Part shown: positions 9,633 to 18,842 of the stretch, one piece after another | How the letters are laid out: the number at the start of each line of letters is the position of its first letter | Numbering within the stretch: the stretch's first letter is position 1 | NCBI GenBank assembly: GCA_018658305.1 | Contig: JABHVM010000012.1 | Coordinates: 1-38,575, forward strand | Length of the DNA: 38,575 bases | DNA from: Thiotrichales bacterium | GTDB lineage: Bacteria; Pseudomonadota; Gammaproteobacteria; GCF-002020875 | Direction: 5' to 3' | Made by a program: the position numbers and the translations under genes | Notes under the pieces: generated by a model | Databases searched by the model: none | The model's input: the letters and a program-made list of their open reading frames with translations, nothing else | Told to the model about the DNA's origin: nothing

Positions 9633-10777
9633 AATAGACCTCGCAATACACTTAAACAGCGTCTATTCTCTTCGGGTAGACCAATTGAGATACGCAGATG
9701 ATCAGGCATTCCGTAGTTGGCAATGGGGCGTGTAATAACTCCTTGCTGCTCCATTGCTCTGAAAATTGGAGCAGCCTCAATCCCCAGATCAACTGCGATG
9801 AAATTTCCTGCTGATGGAATCCACTTAAGATTGAGTTGCTTAAACCCATATTCAAACTTAGCCATCTCCTCTCTATTTAGCTCCACCACTCTCTTAATAT
9901 GTGAGTTATCACTGAGGGCTGCAACTGCAGCTGTCTGCGCTAGTGAGTTAACATTAAATGGTTGCCGCACTCTATTCAAGAGCTCTGCTACCCGCTCACT
10001 TGATAGAGAATAACCAACTCTATATCCAGCTAGACCATACGCTTTAGAGAAGGTTCTAGTTACAATTAGATTAGGAAACTCTGCCAACCACTTACTACTA
10101 TCCACTGTATCTGCTGCAATATCTGCAGCAGTATCTATATTAACTCTATCTTGCATAAACTCAATATATGCCTCATCAACTACCACCACAACTTGTTCAG
10201 GAATATTTGTTAAAAATTTATATAGCTGTTCTCTACTAACCCAGTTACCCGTTGGATTATTGGGATTCGCAACCCATACCACACGCGTAGTCTCATCAAC
10301 TGCAGCTGCCATAGCTGTAAGATCATGCCCCCAATCAAGGGCTGGTACTACCACAGCAGTTGCCCCTACAGCTTGAGTGACTAGTGGATATACTGCAAAA
10401 GCATGTTCAGAGAAAATCGAAGCTCTTCCTTCCCCTAGAAAAGTTCGAGCTATCAGATCCAACACATCATTCGAGCCATTGCCCACAGTTATCTGCTCTG
10501 GAGTGCAATTATGGTGTGCTGCCAATCTTTCTCGTAAGAGTATAGCTCCACCATCTGGATAACGAGCCTGCTCACTTGGAGCACTAGTTAAGTACGACTT
10601 AATAGCCTCCACCACCATTGGCGATGGACCAAGAGGATTTTCATTAGAAGCTAGCTTTATTATTTCTGTTTCATCCATCCCAATTTCACGAGATAGGGTA
10701 GATATTGGCTTACCTGGCTGATAGGGGTGAAGCCCCTGAACCCCAGCCATAGAGTAGTTATAGAGGTCGCAGCTCAT
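9629..10777 (-). CDS. hisC: Histidinol-phosphate / aromatic aminotransferase (HisC family)
   Basis: PLP-dependent fold-type I aminotransferase, 382 residues. The PLP lysine is K245 in RTFSKAYGLAG; NPNNPTG (171-177) and DEAYIEF (201-207) bind cofactor. The N-terminus MSCDLYNYSMAGVQGLHPY resembles the HisC2 type that sits between pheA and tyrA in Pseudomonas, which supports this start although no strong ribosome site is visible. Its place between pheA and tyrA suggests it serves aromatic amino acid (or prephenate) transamination as well as or instead of histidine synthesis. No other his genes are nearby. Confidence 0.93.
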   Translation of the reverse strand: MSCDLYNYSMAGVQGLHPYQPGKPISTLSREIGMDETEIIKLASNENPLGPSPMVVEAIKSYLTSAPSEQARYPDGGAILLRERLAAHHNCTPEQITVGNGSNDVLDLIARTFLGEGRASIFSEHAFAVYPLVTQAVGATAVVVPALDWGHDLTAMAAAVDETTRVVWVANPNNPTGNWVSREQLYKFLTNIPEQVVVVVDEAYIEFMQDRVNIDTAADIAADTVDSSKWLAEFPNLIVTRTFSKAYGLAGYRVGYSLSSERVAELLNRVRQPFNVNSLAQTAAVAALSDNSHIKRVVELNREEMAKFEYGFKQLNLKWIPSAGNFIAVDLGIEAAPIFRAMEQQGVITRPIANYGMPDHLRISIGLPEENRRCLSVLRGLL

Positions 10778-10786
10778 ATATATAGA

Positions 10787-11866
10787 TCAGATAATTGCCT
10801 TAGGATAAGATCCTAAAATACGGAACATACTTGCCGCAGACTCCAACTGCTGGAGGGCACTCTTAACATTCTCATCTTCTGCGTGCCCTTCAATATCGAC
10901 AAAAAATAGGTAGTCCCAATTACCTCTCCGTGAGGGGCGAGACTCTATTCTACTCATAGACACACCTCTCTCAGAGAGTGGAGTTAATAACTCATAGAGA
11001 GCACCTGGCTTATTATCTGTTGAGATAAGAAGTGAGGTCTTGTCATTGCCACTAGCTGCTGGGGACTCCTTACCGATAACTAAAAAACGGGTACTGTTAT
11101 CTGGCTCATCTTCCATATTTTTAACCAACAGATTAAGACCATATATATCTGCAGCCATATCACCAGCAATTGCTGCTGCCCCGATCTCTTGTGAAGCCAA
11201 ACGAGCTGCTTCCGCATTACTTGATACTGCAATCTGTTCAACCCCAGAGAGATGCTCTTCCAATCCAGCTCGACACTGCGCCAGTGCTTGTTGATGAGAG
11301 TAGACTTTATTAATTTCGCTAGCAGAATCCATCTTACCCATAAGGTGGTGATGAATCCGTAACTCAACCTCACCGTTAATCTGCAGCGGCGAGTTAATAA
11401 ACATATCTAAGGTATGAGTAATAACACCTTCAGTTGAGTTCTCAACTGGAACCACACCATAGTTTGCTTCACCAGATTCAACATCATGAAACAGAGCTGG
11501 AATTGAACTAAGTGGACGAGTTTTAACTGACCTCCCAAACTGCTTAAGGGCTGCACCCTGAGTAAATGTACCCTCAGGACCAAGATATGCGATTTGAAGC
11601 GGCTCTTCCAGCGCTAAACATGCGGACATAATTTCACGGAACAGCCGAGCCATCTCTTCATCACTAAGAGGACCATCGTTTCGTTTCATCACTTGCGCTA
11701 AAACTTGAGCCTCTCGCTCTGCTCTATAGAAACTGCCGCCACCCCCTGCAGAGGTTTTTATTGTAGCAACCTCTTGAGCAAGCGCAGCTCTGCGACTGAT
11801 AAGACCCTGTATATCTAGATCTAACTGATCAATCTCTACTCGTATCTGTTGCAAATTCTCAGTCAA
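10787..11866 (-). CDS. pheA: Bifunctional chorismate mutase / prephenate dehydratase (P-protein)
   Basis: Turns chorismate into prephenate and then phenylpyruvate. The 359 residues hold an AroQ-type chorismate mutase (about 1-88, starting with the helical IRVEIDQLDLDIQGLISRR), a prephenate dehydratase domain from YLGPEGTF (94-101) through STRFLVIG (258-265), and a C-terminal ACT domain with GALYELL (288-294) and ESRPSRRGNWDYLFFVD. The GAL and ESRP motifs bind phenylalanine in characterised relatives, so feedback inhibition is expected. The GGGGSFYRAERE linker is typical of the Pseudomonas type. Gaps are 18 bases to serA upstream and 9 to hisC downstream. Confidence 0.97.
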   Translation of the reverse strand: MTENLQQIRVEIDQLDLDIQGLISRRAALAQEVATIKTSAGGGGSFYRAEREAQVLAQVMKRNDGPLSDEEMARLFREIMSACLALEEPLQIAYLGPEGTFTQGAALKQFGRSVKTRPLSSIPALFHDVESGEANYGVVPVENSTEGVITHTLDMFINSPLQINGEVELRIHHHLMGKMDSASEINKVYSHQQALAQCRAGLEEHLSGVEQIAVSSNAEAARLASQEIGAAAIAGDMAADIYGLNLLVKNMEDEPDNSTRFLVIGKESPAASGNDKTSLLISTDNKPGALYELLTPLSERGVSMSRIESRPSRRGNWDYLFFVDIEGHAEDENVKSALQQLESAASMFRILGSYPKAII

Positions 11867-11884
11867 TTTAACTATCCTACTAGC

Positions 11885-13048
11885 CTAAACTACATGTACT
11901 GCAAGCACACCATCGATCGCCCTGATCTGATCAGCTACACTCTCTGCAACCTCACCTTCCACATCAAGTAGATTGTATGCCATATCATCTCTAGATTTAT
12001 TCATCATATCAACAATATTAATTTCTGCTTCAGCCAATATAGAGGTTACCTGCCCAACCATATTTGGCACATTGGAGTTAGCAACAGTTATACGGGTATC
12101 GCCAGCTCTCGGCATACTCATCTCTGGGAAGTTTACCGAGTTGGTTATATTTCCATTTTCAAGATAGTCTTTAACTTCGTCTGCAACCATAATCGCACAG
12201 TTATCTTCTGCCTCTGCGGTTGATGCACCAAGATGAGGTAGACAGACAACACGAGGGTGATCTTTATTCTCATTAGTTGGAAAGTCATTAATGTAGGCAT
12301 ATACTTTACCAGAGTCTAGAGCCTTTAGAACTGCGCTATCATCAACAATACCACCACGAGCAAAGTTCATAATAACTACACCATCTTTCATATTAACTAG
12401 GCGCTCTTCATTAATCATATTTTTTGTAGCATCAATTAACGGCACATGAAAAGTGACAAAATCAGCTTTCGCAAGTAGCTCGTCAACGCTATGCGCACGC
12501 ACAGCATCAGCAGAGAGCTTCCAAGCACTCTGAATTGTAACTGTTGGATCATAGCCGACAACTTTCATTCCTAACGAAATAGCAGCATTTGCAATTTCAA
12601 CACCAATTGCTCCAAGACCGATAACCCCTAAAGTGCGTCCAGGAAGTTCAAAACCGACATATTTCTTTTTACCAGCTTCTACATCTTTTGCGATTGAACT
12701 ATCATCTCCTTCTAGATTTTTAGCATAATTCCAAGCTTGTGCAATATTACGACTTGCCATCAACATACTGGAGATAACTAACTCTTTAACTGCATTTGCA
12801 TTTGCTCCAGGAGCATTAAATACAGGTATACCACGCTCTGTCATCTTAACAACAGGTATATTATTTACTCCAGCCCCTGCACGACCAACCGCTTTTAGAG
12901 TCTCTGGAATTTCCATATCGTGCATTTTATATGAACGGAGTAAGATCGCATCAGGGTGTTGAATTTCTGAAGCTATCTCATAATTATCACGAGGCAGACG
13001 GTCAAGCCCAACTGCCGCGATATTATTTAAAGTTAAAATTTTATTCAT
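11885..13048 (-). CDS. serA: D-3-phosphoglycerate dehydrogenase
   Basis: NAD-dependent first step of serine synthesis, 3-phosphoglycerate to 3-phosphohydroxypyruvate. The 387 residues contain the dehydrogenase fold with the GLGAIGVEIANAA NAD loop, the NFARGGIVDD segment, the H in LPHLGASTAEAEDN, and a short C-terminal ACT domain (about 318-387) with ILAEAEINIVDM. This is the form without the extra intervening domain. It starts three bases after the serC stop, pairing steps one and two of the pathway. In the Pseudomonas order as I recall it, serC is followed directly by pheA, so serA here is an added member of the operon. Confidence 0.95.
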   Translation of the reverse strand: MNKILTLNNIAAVGLDRLPRDNYEIASEIQHPDAILLRSYKMHDMEIPETLKAVGRAGAGVNNIPVVKMTERGIPVFNAPGANANAVKELVISSMLMASRNIAQAWNYAKNLEGDDSSIAKDVEAGKKKYVGFELPGRTLGVIGLGAIGVEIANAAISLGMKVVGYDPTVTIQSAWKLSADAVRAHSVDELLAKADFVTFHVPLIDATKNMINEERLVNMKDGVVIMNFARGGIVDDSAVLKALDSGKVYAYINDFPTNENKDHPRVVCLPHLGASTAEAEDNCAIMVADEVKDYLENGNITNSVNFPEMSMPRAGDTRITVANSNVPNMVGQVTSILAEAEINIVDMMNKSRDDMAYNLLDVEGEVAESVADQIRAIDGVLAVHVV

Positions 13049-13051
13049 AAT

Positions 13052-14134
13052 TTATCCTTGTTCTTTTTCAAATTCTTGCATATAAGATATTAATGAGTCA
13101 ACACCCTCTTCTGGCATTGCATTATAGATACTAGCACGCATCCCCCCAACTGAACGGTGCCCTTTAAGAGTGACTAAACCGCGAGCTGCCGCCCCCTCAA
13201 GGAAAGCTCCATCCAACTCAGCATCAGCAAGTGTAAATGGAATATTCATCCAAGAGCGTCCATTTTTAGCTACAGGGTTAGCATAAAAATCAGAGTTGTC
13301 AATCGCCGCATAGAGCTTCTCAGCCTTACGCCTATTGATCTCACCAATCGCCTCTAAACCACCCTGCTCTTTAATCCACTCAAAAACCAATCCTGCCATA
13401 TACCAGCTGTATGTTGGCGGAGTGTTATACATAGAGTCTGCACCTACATGCGTTGCGTAGTTAAACATTGCTGGAGTGTTATCTGCAGCACCACCAACAA
13501 GATCTTCACGCACAATAACTATAGTCAACCCTGCTGGGCCAATATTTTTCTGCGCTCCTGCATAGATAACTCCATACTTTGATACATCCATAGGACGCGA
13601 AAGAATTGTCGATGACATATCTGCAACTAGTGGCACACCACCTGTCTCTGGAAGATAGTCAAATTCAACACCACCGATTGTCTCATTTGGAGTGAAGTGT
13701 ACATAGGCTGCGTTACTATCAAGCTGCAACGACTCCTGCGTAGGTACTGAGGCGAAGCCTGACTCTGAAGTATCAGCAGCTAGATTTACGCTACAGTAGC
13801 GTTTAGCCTCAGATACTGCCTTTTTAGACCACATCCCTGTATTTAAGTAGTCAGCACTCTCTTTGCCTCGTAGAAGATTTAGTGGAACCATCGCAAACTG
13901 GCTAGATGCGCCACCTTGTAAAAAGAGAATCTTATAGTTATCAGGGATTGCCATAACCTCTCGCAGATTACTCTCTGCAGCTGCGGCTATAGACATATAG
14001 TCTTTACCACGATGACTCATCTCCATCACTGACATTCCAGCACTATTCCACTCTAACATCTCTTGCTGTGCTCTCTCAATAACTGCTGTAGGCAACATTG
14101 CAGGTCCTGCACTAAAGTTATAACTTCTTCCCAT
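13052..14134 (-). CDS. serC: Phosphoserine aminotransferase
   Basis: PLP enzyme making phosphoserine from 3-phosphohydroxypyruvate and glutamate; also used in pyridoxal phosphate synthesis (4-phosphohydroxythreonine). It has 360 residues. The Schiff-base lysine is K196 in YAGAQKNIGPAG, and FLQGGASSQF (71-80) binds the cofactor phosphate. NFSAGPAMLP at the N-terminus is the standard family start. It follows gyrA by 36 bases and precedes serA by three, so the two serine genes are probably co-translated. Confidence 0.97.
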   Translation of the reverse strand: MGRSYNFSAGPAMLPTAVIERAQQEMLEWNSAGMSVMEMSHRGKDYMSIAAAAESNLREVMAIPDNYKILFLQGGASSQFAMVPLNLLRGKESADYLNTGMWSKKAVSEAKRYCSVNLAADTSESGFASVPTQESLQLDSNAAYVHFTPNETIGGVEFDYLPETGGVPLVADMSSTILSRPMDVSKYGVIYAGAQKNIGPAGLTIVIVREDLVGGAADNTPAMFNYATHVGADSMYNTPPTYSWYMAGLVFEWIKEQGGLEAIGEINRRKAEKLYAAIDNSDFYANPVAKNGRSWMNIPFTLADAELDGAFLEGAAARGLVTLKGHRSVGGMRASIYNAMPEEGVDSLISYMQEFEKEQG

Positions 14135-14170
14135 AATTAATATCCTTATATTTTCATTGACTAATTTTAA

Positions 14171-16744
14171 TTAATTTTCAGCATCGTTGCTAGAGTCATC
14201 GTCAGAATCATCGGCAATCTCTTCACTCTCTTCAACTCGTTCAAGGCCAACTAACTCAGTTCCTTTATCGAGACGAATCAATCTTACACCTTGAGTATTT
14301 CTACCCTGACTACCGACCTCTGCGACCTTAGTCCTAACTAAGATACCACCGCTTGAGATCATCATAATCTCTTCACTATCATCTACCTGAACAGCACCTA
14401 TAACCTCGCCGTTGCGTTCAGAAGTCTGAACTGAGATCACTCCTTTAGTTCCTCGTCCTTTACATGGATACTCTTCGAGCGGAGTTCTCTTTCCATATCC
14501 ATTTTTAGTTGCAGTTAAAATATGGCTCTTATCTGGCACTATAAGAGAAATTATAGTCTCACCAGCATCAAGTTTCATCCCCTTAACTCCTCGTGCTGTT
14601 CTACCCATAGAGCGCACTACTGACTCTGTAAAGCGTACCGCTTTACCACCACTAGCAAAGAGCATAATATCACTCTCTCCATCGGTAACTTCTACCCCCA
14701 CTAACTCATCATCATCTCGCAATTCAACGGCAATCAGACCAGCACTGCGCTGTCTAGAAAATGCCGTTAGTGGAGTCTTTTTAACTATTCCTCTCTTTGT
14801 TGCCATAAAGATATATTTATCTTCTGCATACTCACGCACAGAGAGGAATGCAGTAATCCGCTCACCATCTTCTAGCGATAGAAGGTTATTGATCGGTTTT
14901 CCACGAGCAGTACGACCCGCTTGTGGCAGTTGATAAACTTTAAGCCAGTAGAGTCGTCCACGGGTAGAGAAGCATAAAACTGTATCGTGAGTACTAGCTA
15001 CAATCAGGCGTTCAATAAAATCTTCATCTTTAGTTGCCGCCGCGCTCTTACCTCGTCCACCTCGTTTTTGCGCTCTATAGTCTGCAATTGGTTGCGCCTT
15101 AACATAACCTCCATGAGATAGAGTAACTACCACATCCTCCTCATTAATAAGATCCTCTAATGAGAGCTCCTCTTGATTTTGAACTATCTCTGTTTTACGC
15201 TCATCACCATACTTTTCTCTCATCTCAACCAACTCTTCGCGAATAACCTCCATCAAACGATCTGGATTACGCAAAATATTGAGAAGCTCTGCTATTTTTT
15301 CAAGCAGAACACGATACTCATCTAAAATCTTCTCTTTCTCTAACCCAGTTAGACGGTGCAGTTTTAGATCAAGAATCGCTTGAACCTGAACAGGCGAGAG
15401 ATGGTAGAGACCATCCACCAACCCAAAACCATCCTCTAAACTCTCTGGTCTAGTATCGTCAGAGTTAGCACTACTTAACATATCAACGACAATACCTGGC
15501 TCCCACCCTTGCGCCGCCAACTTAACCTTAGCCTCTGCAGGAGTCGCAGATGCTTTAATCATCGCAATAATAGGATCGATATTGGTCAGCGCAATTGCCA
15601 GCCCCTCCAGCACATGCGCTCGCTCACGTGCTTTGCGTAATTCATAGAGTGTACGGCGTGTTACCACCTCACGACGGTGACGCACAAACACCTCTAGCGC
15701 CTGCTTCAGATTGATCAACTTTGGCTGACCATCCACCAGCGCAACCATATTAATGCCGAACACATTCTGCATCGTAGTCTGCTTAAAAAGATTGTTGCGT
15801 ACTACATCAACAACCTCACCGCGCTTGATCTCAATAACCATGCGCATACCATCTTTATCTGACTCATCGCGCAGTGCTGAAATCCCTGTAAGCTTCTTAT
15901 CTCGCACCAACTCCCCAATTCGCTCAAGAAGCTTTGCCTTGTTAACTTGATATGGAAGCTCATCAACTACTAAAGTCTGCTTCTTACCATCCTCCCCTTC
16001 AACATGAGTCCGAGCTCGTAGATATATTTTTCCTCGCCCTGTACGATACGCCTCATGAATCCCTTTAACCCCATTAATGATCGCAGCAGTTGGAAAATCT
16101 GGTCCTGGAACATACTCCATCAGCCCTGGCACATCAATTTCAGGATCATCAATTAGAGCAATAGTAGCACTAACTACTTCGGTTAAATTATGAGGTGGAA
16201 TTTTAGTAGCCATTCCAACTGCGATACCCTCAGAGCCGTTAATCAGTAGATTAGGCAGACGAGTTGGTAAGATAGATGGTTCATGCTCGCTCTCATCGTA
16301 GTTAGGGGTAAAGTTAACAGTCTCTTTATCAAGATCTTCCAGAAGATCATGCGCCATCTTAGACATCCGAATTTCAGTATAACGCATCGCTGCCGCAGAG
16401 TCGCCATCCACCGAACCAAAGTTACCCTGCCCATCCACCAGCATATAGCGTAGCGAGAACGGTTGCGCCATTCTTACAATAGTGTCATAAACAGCTGTAT
16501 CACCATGTGGATGATACTTACCGATCACATCACCGACAATACGAGCCGATTTTTTATATGCCTTATTCCAGTCATTACCTAGCTCATGCATAGCATAGAG
16601 TACACGACGATGCACAGGCTTAAGTCCATCCCGTGCATCAGGTAGCGCACGCCCCACAATCACGCTCATCGCATAGTCGAGATACGACTGACGCATCTCC
16701 TCTTCAATATTTACAGGAAGAACTTCTTTGGCAAAATCTGTCAT
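14171..16744 (-). CDS. gyrA: DNA gyrase subunit A
   Basis: Breakage-reunion subunit of gyrase, which introduces negative supercoils. The 857 residues start with the usual [20 protein letters not shown]. The quinolone-determining region reads GDTAVYDTI at 81-89, with Thr at position 83 where E. coli has Ser; natural Thr83 occurs in Pseudomonas. The catalytic tyrosine is in AAAMRYTE. The C-terminal wrapping domain has the GyrA box as QKRGGRGKS, and the acidic tail ([17 protein letters not shown]) is normal. It heads the leftward operon; an extended -10 promoter lies about 60 bp upstream. A ParDE module points toward it from upstream, and gyrase is the classical ParE target. Confidence 0.98.
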   Translation of the reverse strand: MTDFAKEVLPVNIEEEMRQSYLDYAMSVIVGRALPDARDGLKPVHRRVLYAMHELGNDWNKAYKKSARIVGDVIGKYHPHGDTAVYDTIVRMAQPFSLRYMLVDGQGNFGSVDGDSAAAMRYTEIRMSKMAHDLLEDLDKETVNFTPNYDESEHEPSILPTRLPNLLINGSEGIAVGMATKIPPHNLTEVVSATIALIDDPEIDVPGLMEYVPGPDFPTAAIINGVKGIHEAYRTGRGKIYLRARTHVEGEDGKKQTLVVDELPYQVNKAKLLERIGELVRDKKLTGISALRDESDKDGMRMVIEIKRGEVVDVVRNNLFKQTTMQNVFGINMVALVDGQPKLINLKQALEVFVRHRREVVTRRTLYELRKARERAHVLEGLAIALTNIDPIIAMIKASATPAEAKVKLAAQGWEPGIVVDMLSSANSDDTRPESLEDGFGLVDGLYHLSPVQVQAILDLKLHRLTGLEKEKILDEYRVLLEKIAELLNILRNPDRLMEVIREELVEMREKYGDERKTEIVQNQEELSLEDLINEEDVVVTLSHGGYVKAQPIADYRAQKRGGRGKSAAATKDEDFIERLIVASTHDTVLCFSTRGRLYWLKVYQLPQAGRTARGKPINNLLSLEDGERITAFLSVREYAEDKYIFMATKRGIVKKTPLTAFSRQRSAGLIAVELRDDDELVGVEVTDGESDIMLFASGGKAVRFTESVVRSMGRTARGVKGMKLDAGETIISLIVPDKSHILTATKNGYGKRTPLEEYPCKGRGTKGVISVQTSERNGEVIGAVQVDDSEEIMMISSGGILVRTKVAEVGSQGRNTQGVRLIRLDKGTELVGLERVEESEEIADDSDDDSSNDAEN

Positions 16745-16803
16745 TTTTATTGTCTGCTACCGTCTATTTTTTAGCTCAACAAAGAGCGGAATATAAGCGG
16801 GTA

Positions 16804-16812
16804 ATTATATCA
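16804..16812 (-). promoter_or_regulatory. Extended -10 promoter element for gyrA
   Basis: On the minus strand the sequence reads TGATATAAT, a perfect TATAAT with the TG of an extended -10. It lies about 60 bases before the gyrA start. The hexamer 17 bases further upstream (TCCATC) is a poor -35, which an extended -10 can tolerate. Confidence 0.45.
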
Positions 16813-16942
16813 GATTTATACCAGTGGATGGAGGATGGTGAACGCATCAAAATCGATAGTGACTATCAAAAAATAGAGGATTAGAGTTGCTCTTCATTTA
16901 GAGTTACTTTTCACTAAAATAAATTAAATAAAAAACTTTAGG

Positions 16943-16960
16943 CCACTCCTTTTTAAGTGG
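16943..16960 (-). terminator. Possible terminator after parDE
   Basis: On the minus strand, downstream of the parE stop, CCACT pairs with AGTGG around an 8-base loop and is followed by CCTAAAGTTTTTTATTT. The stem is only 5 bp, so termination would be partial and read-through into gyrA is possible. A 13-bp palindrome AACAATTATTGTT (16961-16973) adjoins it. The rest of the 249-bp gap holds the gyrA promoter element and nothing else I recognise. Confidence 0.35.
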
Positions 16961-16993
16961 AACAATTATTGTTGTCACTTATCAAGCAAGAGG

Positions 16994-17293
16994 TTATTTT
17001 ATATGCCGTTGTGGATCTTGTCTGTTATGCAATATACGAACAATTTTTATCTGTTGATTATCAGTTTGATAAAAAACAGTATGACTTTCGACTGCCAAAC
17101 TACGCATAACTGGAAGAATATTATCACGATCAACTCCCATTTCAGGGGGATCGGTTAATATCCATAACTGTGCCTGAATCTTTTCAAGATAACCATTTGC
17201 ACGAGACTTGCCCCAGTTAAGGAGACTGTATCGATAAATATTTTTTAAATCATCTTGAGCAACAGGTGATATAAGCAGTGTATATACAGTCAT
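16994..17293 (-). CDS. parE: ParE-type toxin of a type II toxin-antitoxin module
   Basis: A RelE/ParE-superfamily toxin of 99 residues. It shows the family pattern of an N-terminal strand (YTLLISPVAQDDLKNIYRY), two helices (SRANGYLEKIQAQL), and a C-terminal strand IKIVRILHNRQDP. Known ParE toxins poison DNA gyrase rather than cutting mRNA; the subfamily here rests on the ParD partner. It starts 12 bases after parD, in the normal antitoxin-first order. The module lies between mtnA and gyrA on their strand. Confidence 0.9.
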   Translation of the reverse strand: MTVYTLLISPVAQDDLKNIYRYSLLNWGKSRANGYLEKIQAQLWILTDPPEMGVDRDNILPVMRSLAVESHTVFYQTDNQQIKIVRILHNRQDPQRHIK

Positions 17294-17305
17294 AGCGCAG
17301 CTATT

Positions 17306-17563
17306 TTACTCTTTAATACTCTGAAACAGATCGTTTAACGCAGCCTTAGATTTAATAGTTACCCCTTTACCACTATCCAACTGGTCAACACCGAGTTGCA
17401 GTTGCTCACGGAGCTTAGCGAGTTTAATTTGATTAATCCACTCTTCGTGAGAATCCACAAAACGCAAAGCTTCTCTAATCACCTCACTGGCACTGCTATA
17501 CAAACCACTATCTACTCTAGCTTTAACCCGAGATTCAAGTTCTGGTGTTAGAGAAATATGCAT
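17306..17563 (-). CDS. parD: ParD-type antitoxin
   Basis: The 85 residues have a ribbon-helix-helix DNA-binding start (MHISLTPELESRVKARVDSG, then YSSASEVIREALRFV) and a C-terminal helix that would wrap the toxin (LREQLQLGVDQLDSGKG). ParD proteins neutralise ParE and repress their own promoter. AAGGAG sits before the ATG. A textbook promoter and a long palindrome overlapping its -35 are 40-75 bp upstream, which fits autoregulation. The tail after SGKG (KSKAALNDLFQSIKE) is usual for the family. Confidence 0.93.
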   Translation of the reverse strand: MHISLTPELESRVKARVDSGLYSSASEVIREALRFVDSHEEWINQIKLAKLREQLQLGVDQLDSGKGVTIKSKAALNDLFQSIKE

Positions 17564-17599
17564 TAGGTTTTTTTCTCCTTGAACAATAAATAAAAACTA

Positions 17600-17628
17600 A
17601 ATATAATTGAGAATACAAAGATTGTCAA
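17600..17628 (-). promoter_or_regulatory. Sigma-70 promoter of parDE
   Basis: On the minus strand TTGACA (17623-17628) and TATATT (17600-17605) are separated by exactly 17 bases. It is the best-matching promoter I found in the window. Expected transcript start is near 17593, leaving a leader of about 30 bases before parD. Confidence 0.75.
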
Positions 17629-17637
17629 TTTTTGTAT
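17613..17637. promoter_or_regulatory. 25-bp palindrome overlapping the parDE -35 box: candidate ParD operator
   Basis: ATACAAA (17613-17619) and TTTGTAT (17631-17637) form the outer arms and ATTG/CAAT the inner ones. 11 of 12 base pairs match around a central T at 17625. The site covers the whole TTGACA box, so a bound ParD (or ParD-ParE) complex would block RNA polymerase. ParD is known to bind such inverted repeats at its own promoter; binding here is inferred. Confidence 0.65.
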
Positions 17638-17664
17638 ATAAGTTAATTGAGCAACAGTCCTGAC

Positions 17665-18702
17665 TCACTCAAACAGCGCTGCAATCTTCTCCTTAGTCGG
17701 ATTTTCTACTACCCCTCTCTCTGTTACGATCAGATCAACGAGAGAAGCTGGGGTAACATCAAAAACCGGATTCCAGCCGCTTGCCTTTTCGGCTGCGATA
17801 CGGTTGCCACTACAGGAGAAGAGCTCTTCTGACTCTCTTGATTCGATTGGAATATCATCACCTGCTGCAACTGCTCGATCTATTGTTGAGGTGGGAGCGA
17901 CCACCATAAACTTAATACCGTGATGTCTTGCTGCGATAGCTGCCGCATAGGTTCCAATTTTATTTGCAACATCTCCATTTGCTGCAATTCTATCTGAACC
18001 AACTACGACCCAATTTACTTTACCTTGCTTCATAAGCCATGAAGAGGCTCCATCTGCGAGCAGTGAAACTGGTATATTATCCTGTGTCAACTCCCATGCA
18101 GTCAAACGCGAACCTTGCAACCACGGTCTTGTCTCATCAGCAAATACTTCGCTCAATCTATTCTCTTCCCACGCTGACCTAATCACACCGAGAGCCGTAC
18201 CATATCCGCCCGTTGCTAACGCACCAGCATTACAGTGCGTGAGAACTCCACTTCCAGAATCTATATAAGAAGACCCCAAACGCCCCATTGTTTTACAAGC
18301 AGCGATATCCTCTTGATGAATTGCGACCGCTTCGGTAGAGAGTCTCTCTACCAAACCACTCTCCTCACCATCTAATAGAGGACGCATCCGCTCAATCGCC
18401 CAGTGAAGATTTATTGCTGTGGGACGAGCGTTCGCTAACATAACTAAGTCTTCGTTCAATTCTGCACGCCAGTCTCCCCCCTTAGAGATTCTAATCTTGG
18501 CGGCTAACACCACGCCATACGCTGCGGTTACTCCAATAGCTGGCGCACCTCGCACCACCATATCGGTAATTGCCTGCGCCACTTCATCAACTGTAAAGTA
18601 AGTGGTGTATTTCTCTTGTAGCGGAAGAATCCTCTGATCTAAGAGGAAAAGGTTTTTACCATCCCACTGCACAGCTGGAGACTCGCTCCTATCCATCATC
18701 AT
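17665..18702 (-). CDS. mtnA: Methylthioribose-1-phosphate isomerase
   Basis: Isomerises 5-methylthioribose-1-phosphate to methylthioribulose-1-phosphate in methionine salvage. The 345 residues belong to the eIF2B-like family: [15 protein letters not shown] near the N-terminus, the catalytic Cys in [20 protein letters not shown], and the catalytic Asp in [18 protein letters not shown]. The start at 18702 follows AAGGAGC; two more Met codons follow at once, so the exact start may differ by one or two codons. It diverges from mtaD over 140 bases. Only mtnA of the classical mtn set is here, but with MtaD next door the deaminase route (MTA to methylthioinosine, then phosphorolysis to MTR-1-P) is the likely supply. 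Confidence 0.95.
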   Translation of the reverse strand: MMMDRSESPAVQWDGKNLFLLDQRILPLQEKYTTYFTVDEVAQAITDMVVRGAPAIGVTAAYGVVLAAKIRISKGGDWRAELNEDLVMLANARPTAINLHWAIERMRPLLDGEESGLVERLSTEAVAIHQEDIAACKTMGRLGSSYIDSGSGVLTHCNAGALATGGYGTALGVIRSAWEENRLSEVFADETRPWLQGSRLTAWELTQDNIPVSLLADGASSWLMKQGKVNWVVVGSDRIAANGDVANKIGTYAAAIAARHHGIKFMVVAPTSTIDRAVAAGDDIPIESRESEELFSCSGNRIAAEKASGWNPVFDVTPASLVDLIVTERGVVENPTKEKIAALFE

Positions 18703-18800
18703 AAATTTTAGCTCCTTATCTAATTATCTTTATATGGTAACATATTAGTTTTAAGCATTAATTTTTGTTTATTCAACTTTAGTGATTAAACCTTTGCCAT

Positions 18801-18810
18801 CCAAGCTTGG
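18801..18810. promoter_or_regulatory. Palindrome CCAAGCTTGG between mtnA and mtaD
   Basis: A perfect 10-bp palindrome, extended by outer TGC/GCA arms (18796-18798 and 18811-18813), lies in the divergent region 32 bp before mtaD. It could be a regulator site serving one or both salvage genes. A chance palindrome cannot be excluded. Confidence 0.25.
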
Positions 18811-18842
18811 GCATTAAAGATTAATTACAGAGGATCATTTAA

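Noticed and set aside
14171-16744. Quinolone resistance mutation at GyrA Thr83
   Set aside because: Thr at this position is natural in other gammaproteobacteria such as Pseudomonas, so it need not be an acquired mutation.
16633-16884. 83-residue plus-strand ORF with QWMEDGERIKIDSDYQ over the gyrA promoter
   Set aside because: Its first part is antisense to the gyrA start. The last 45 residues look protein-like, but no start or family is recognisable; the stretch is better explained as the gyrA leader.
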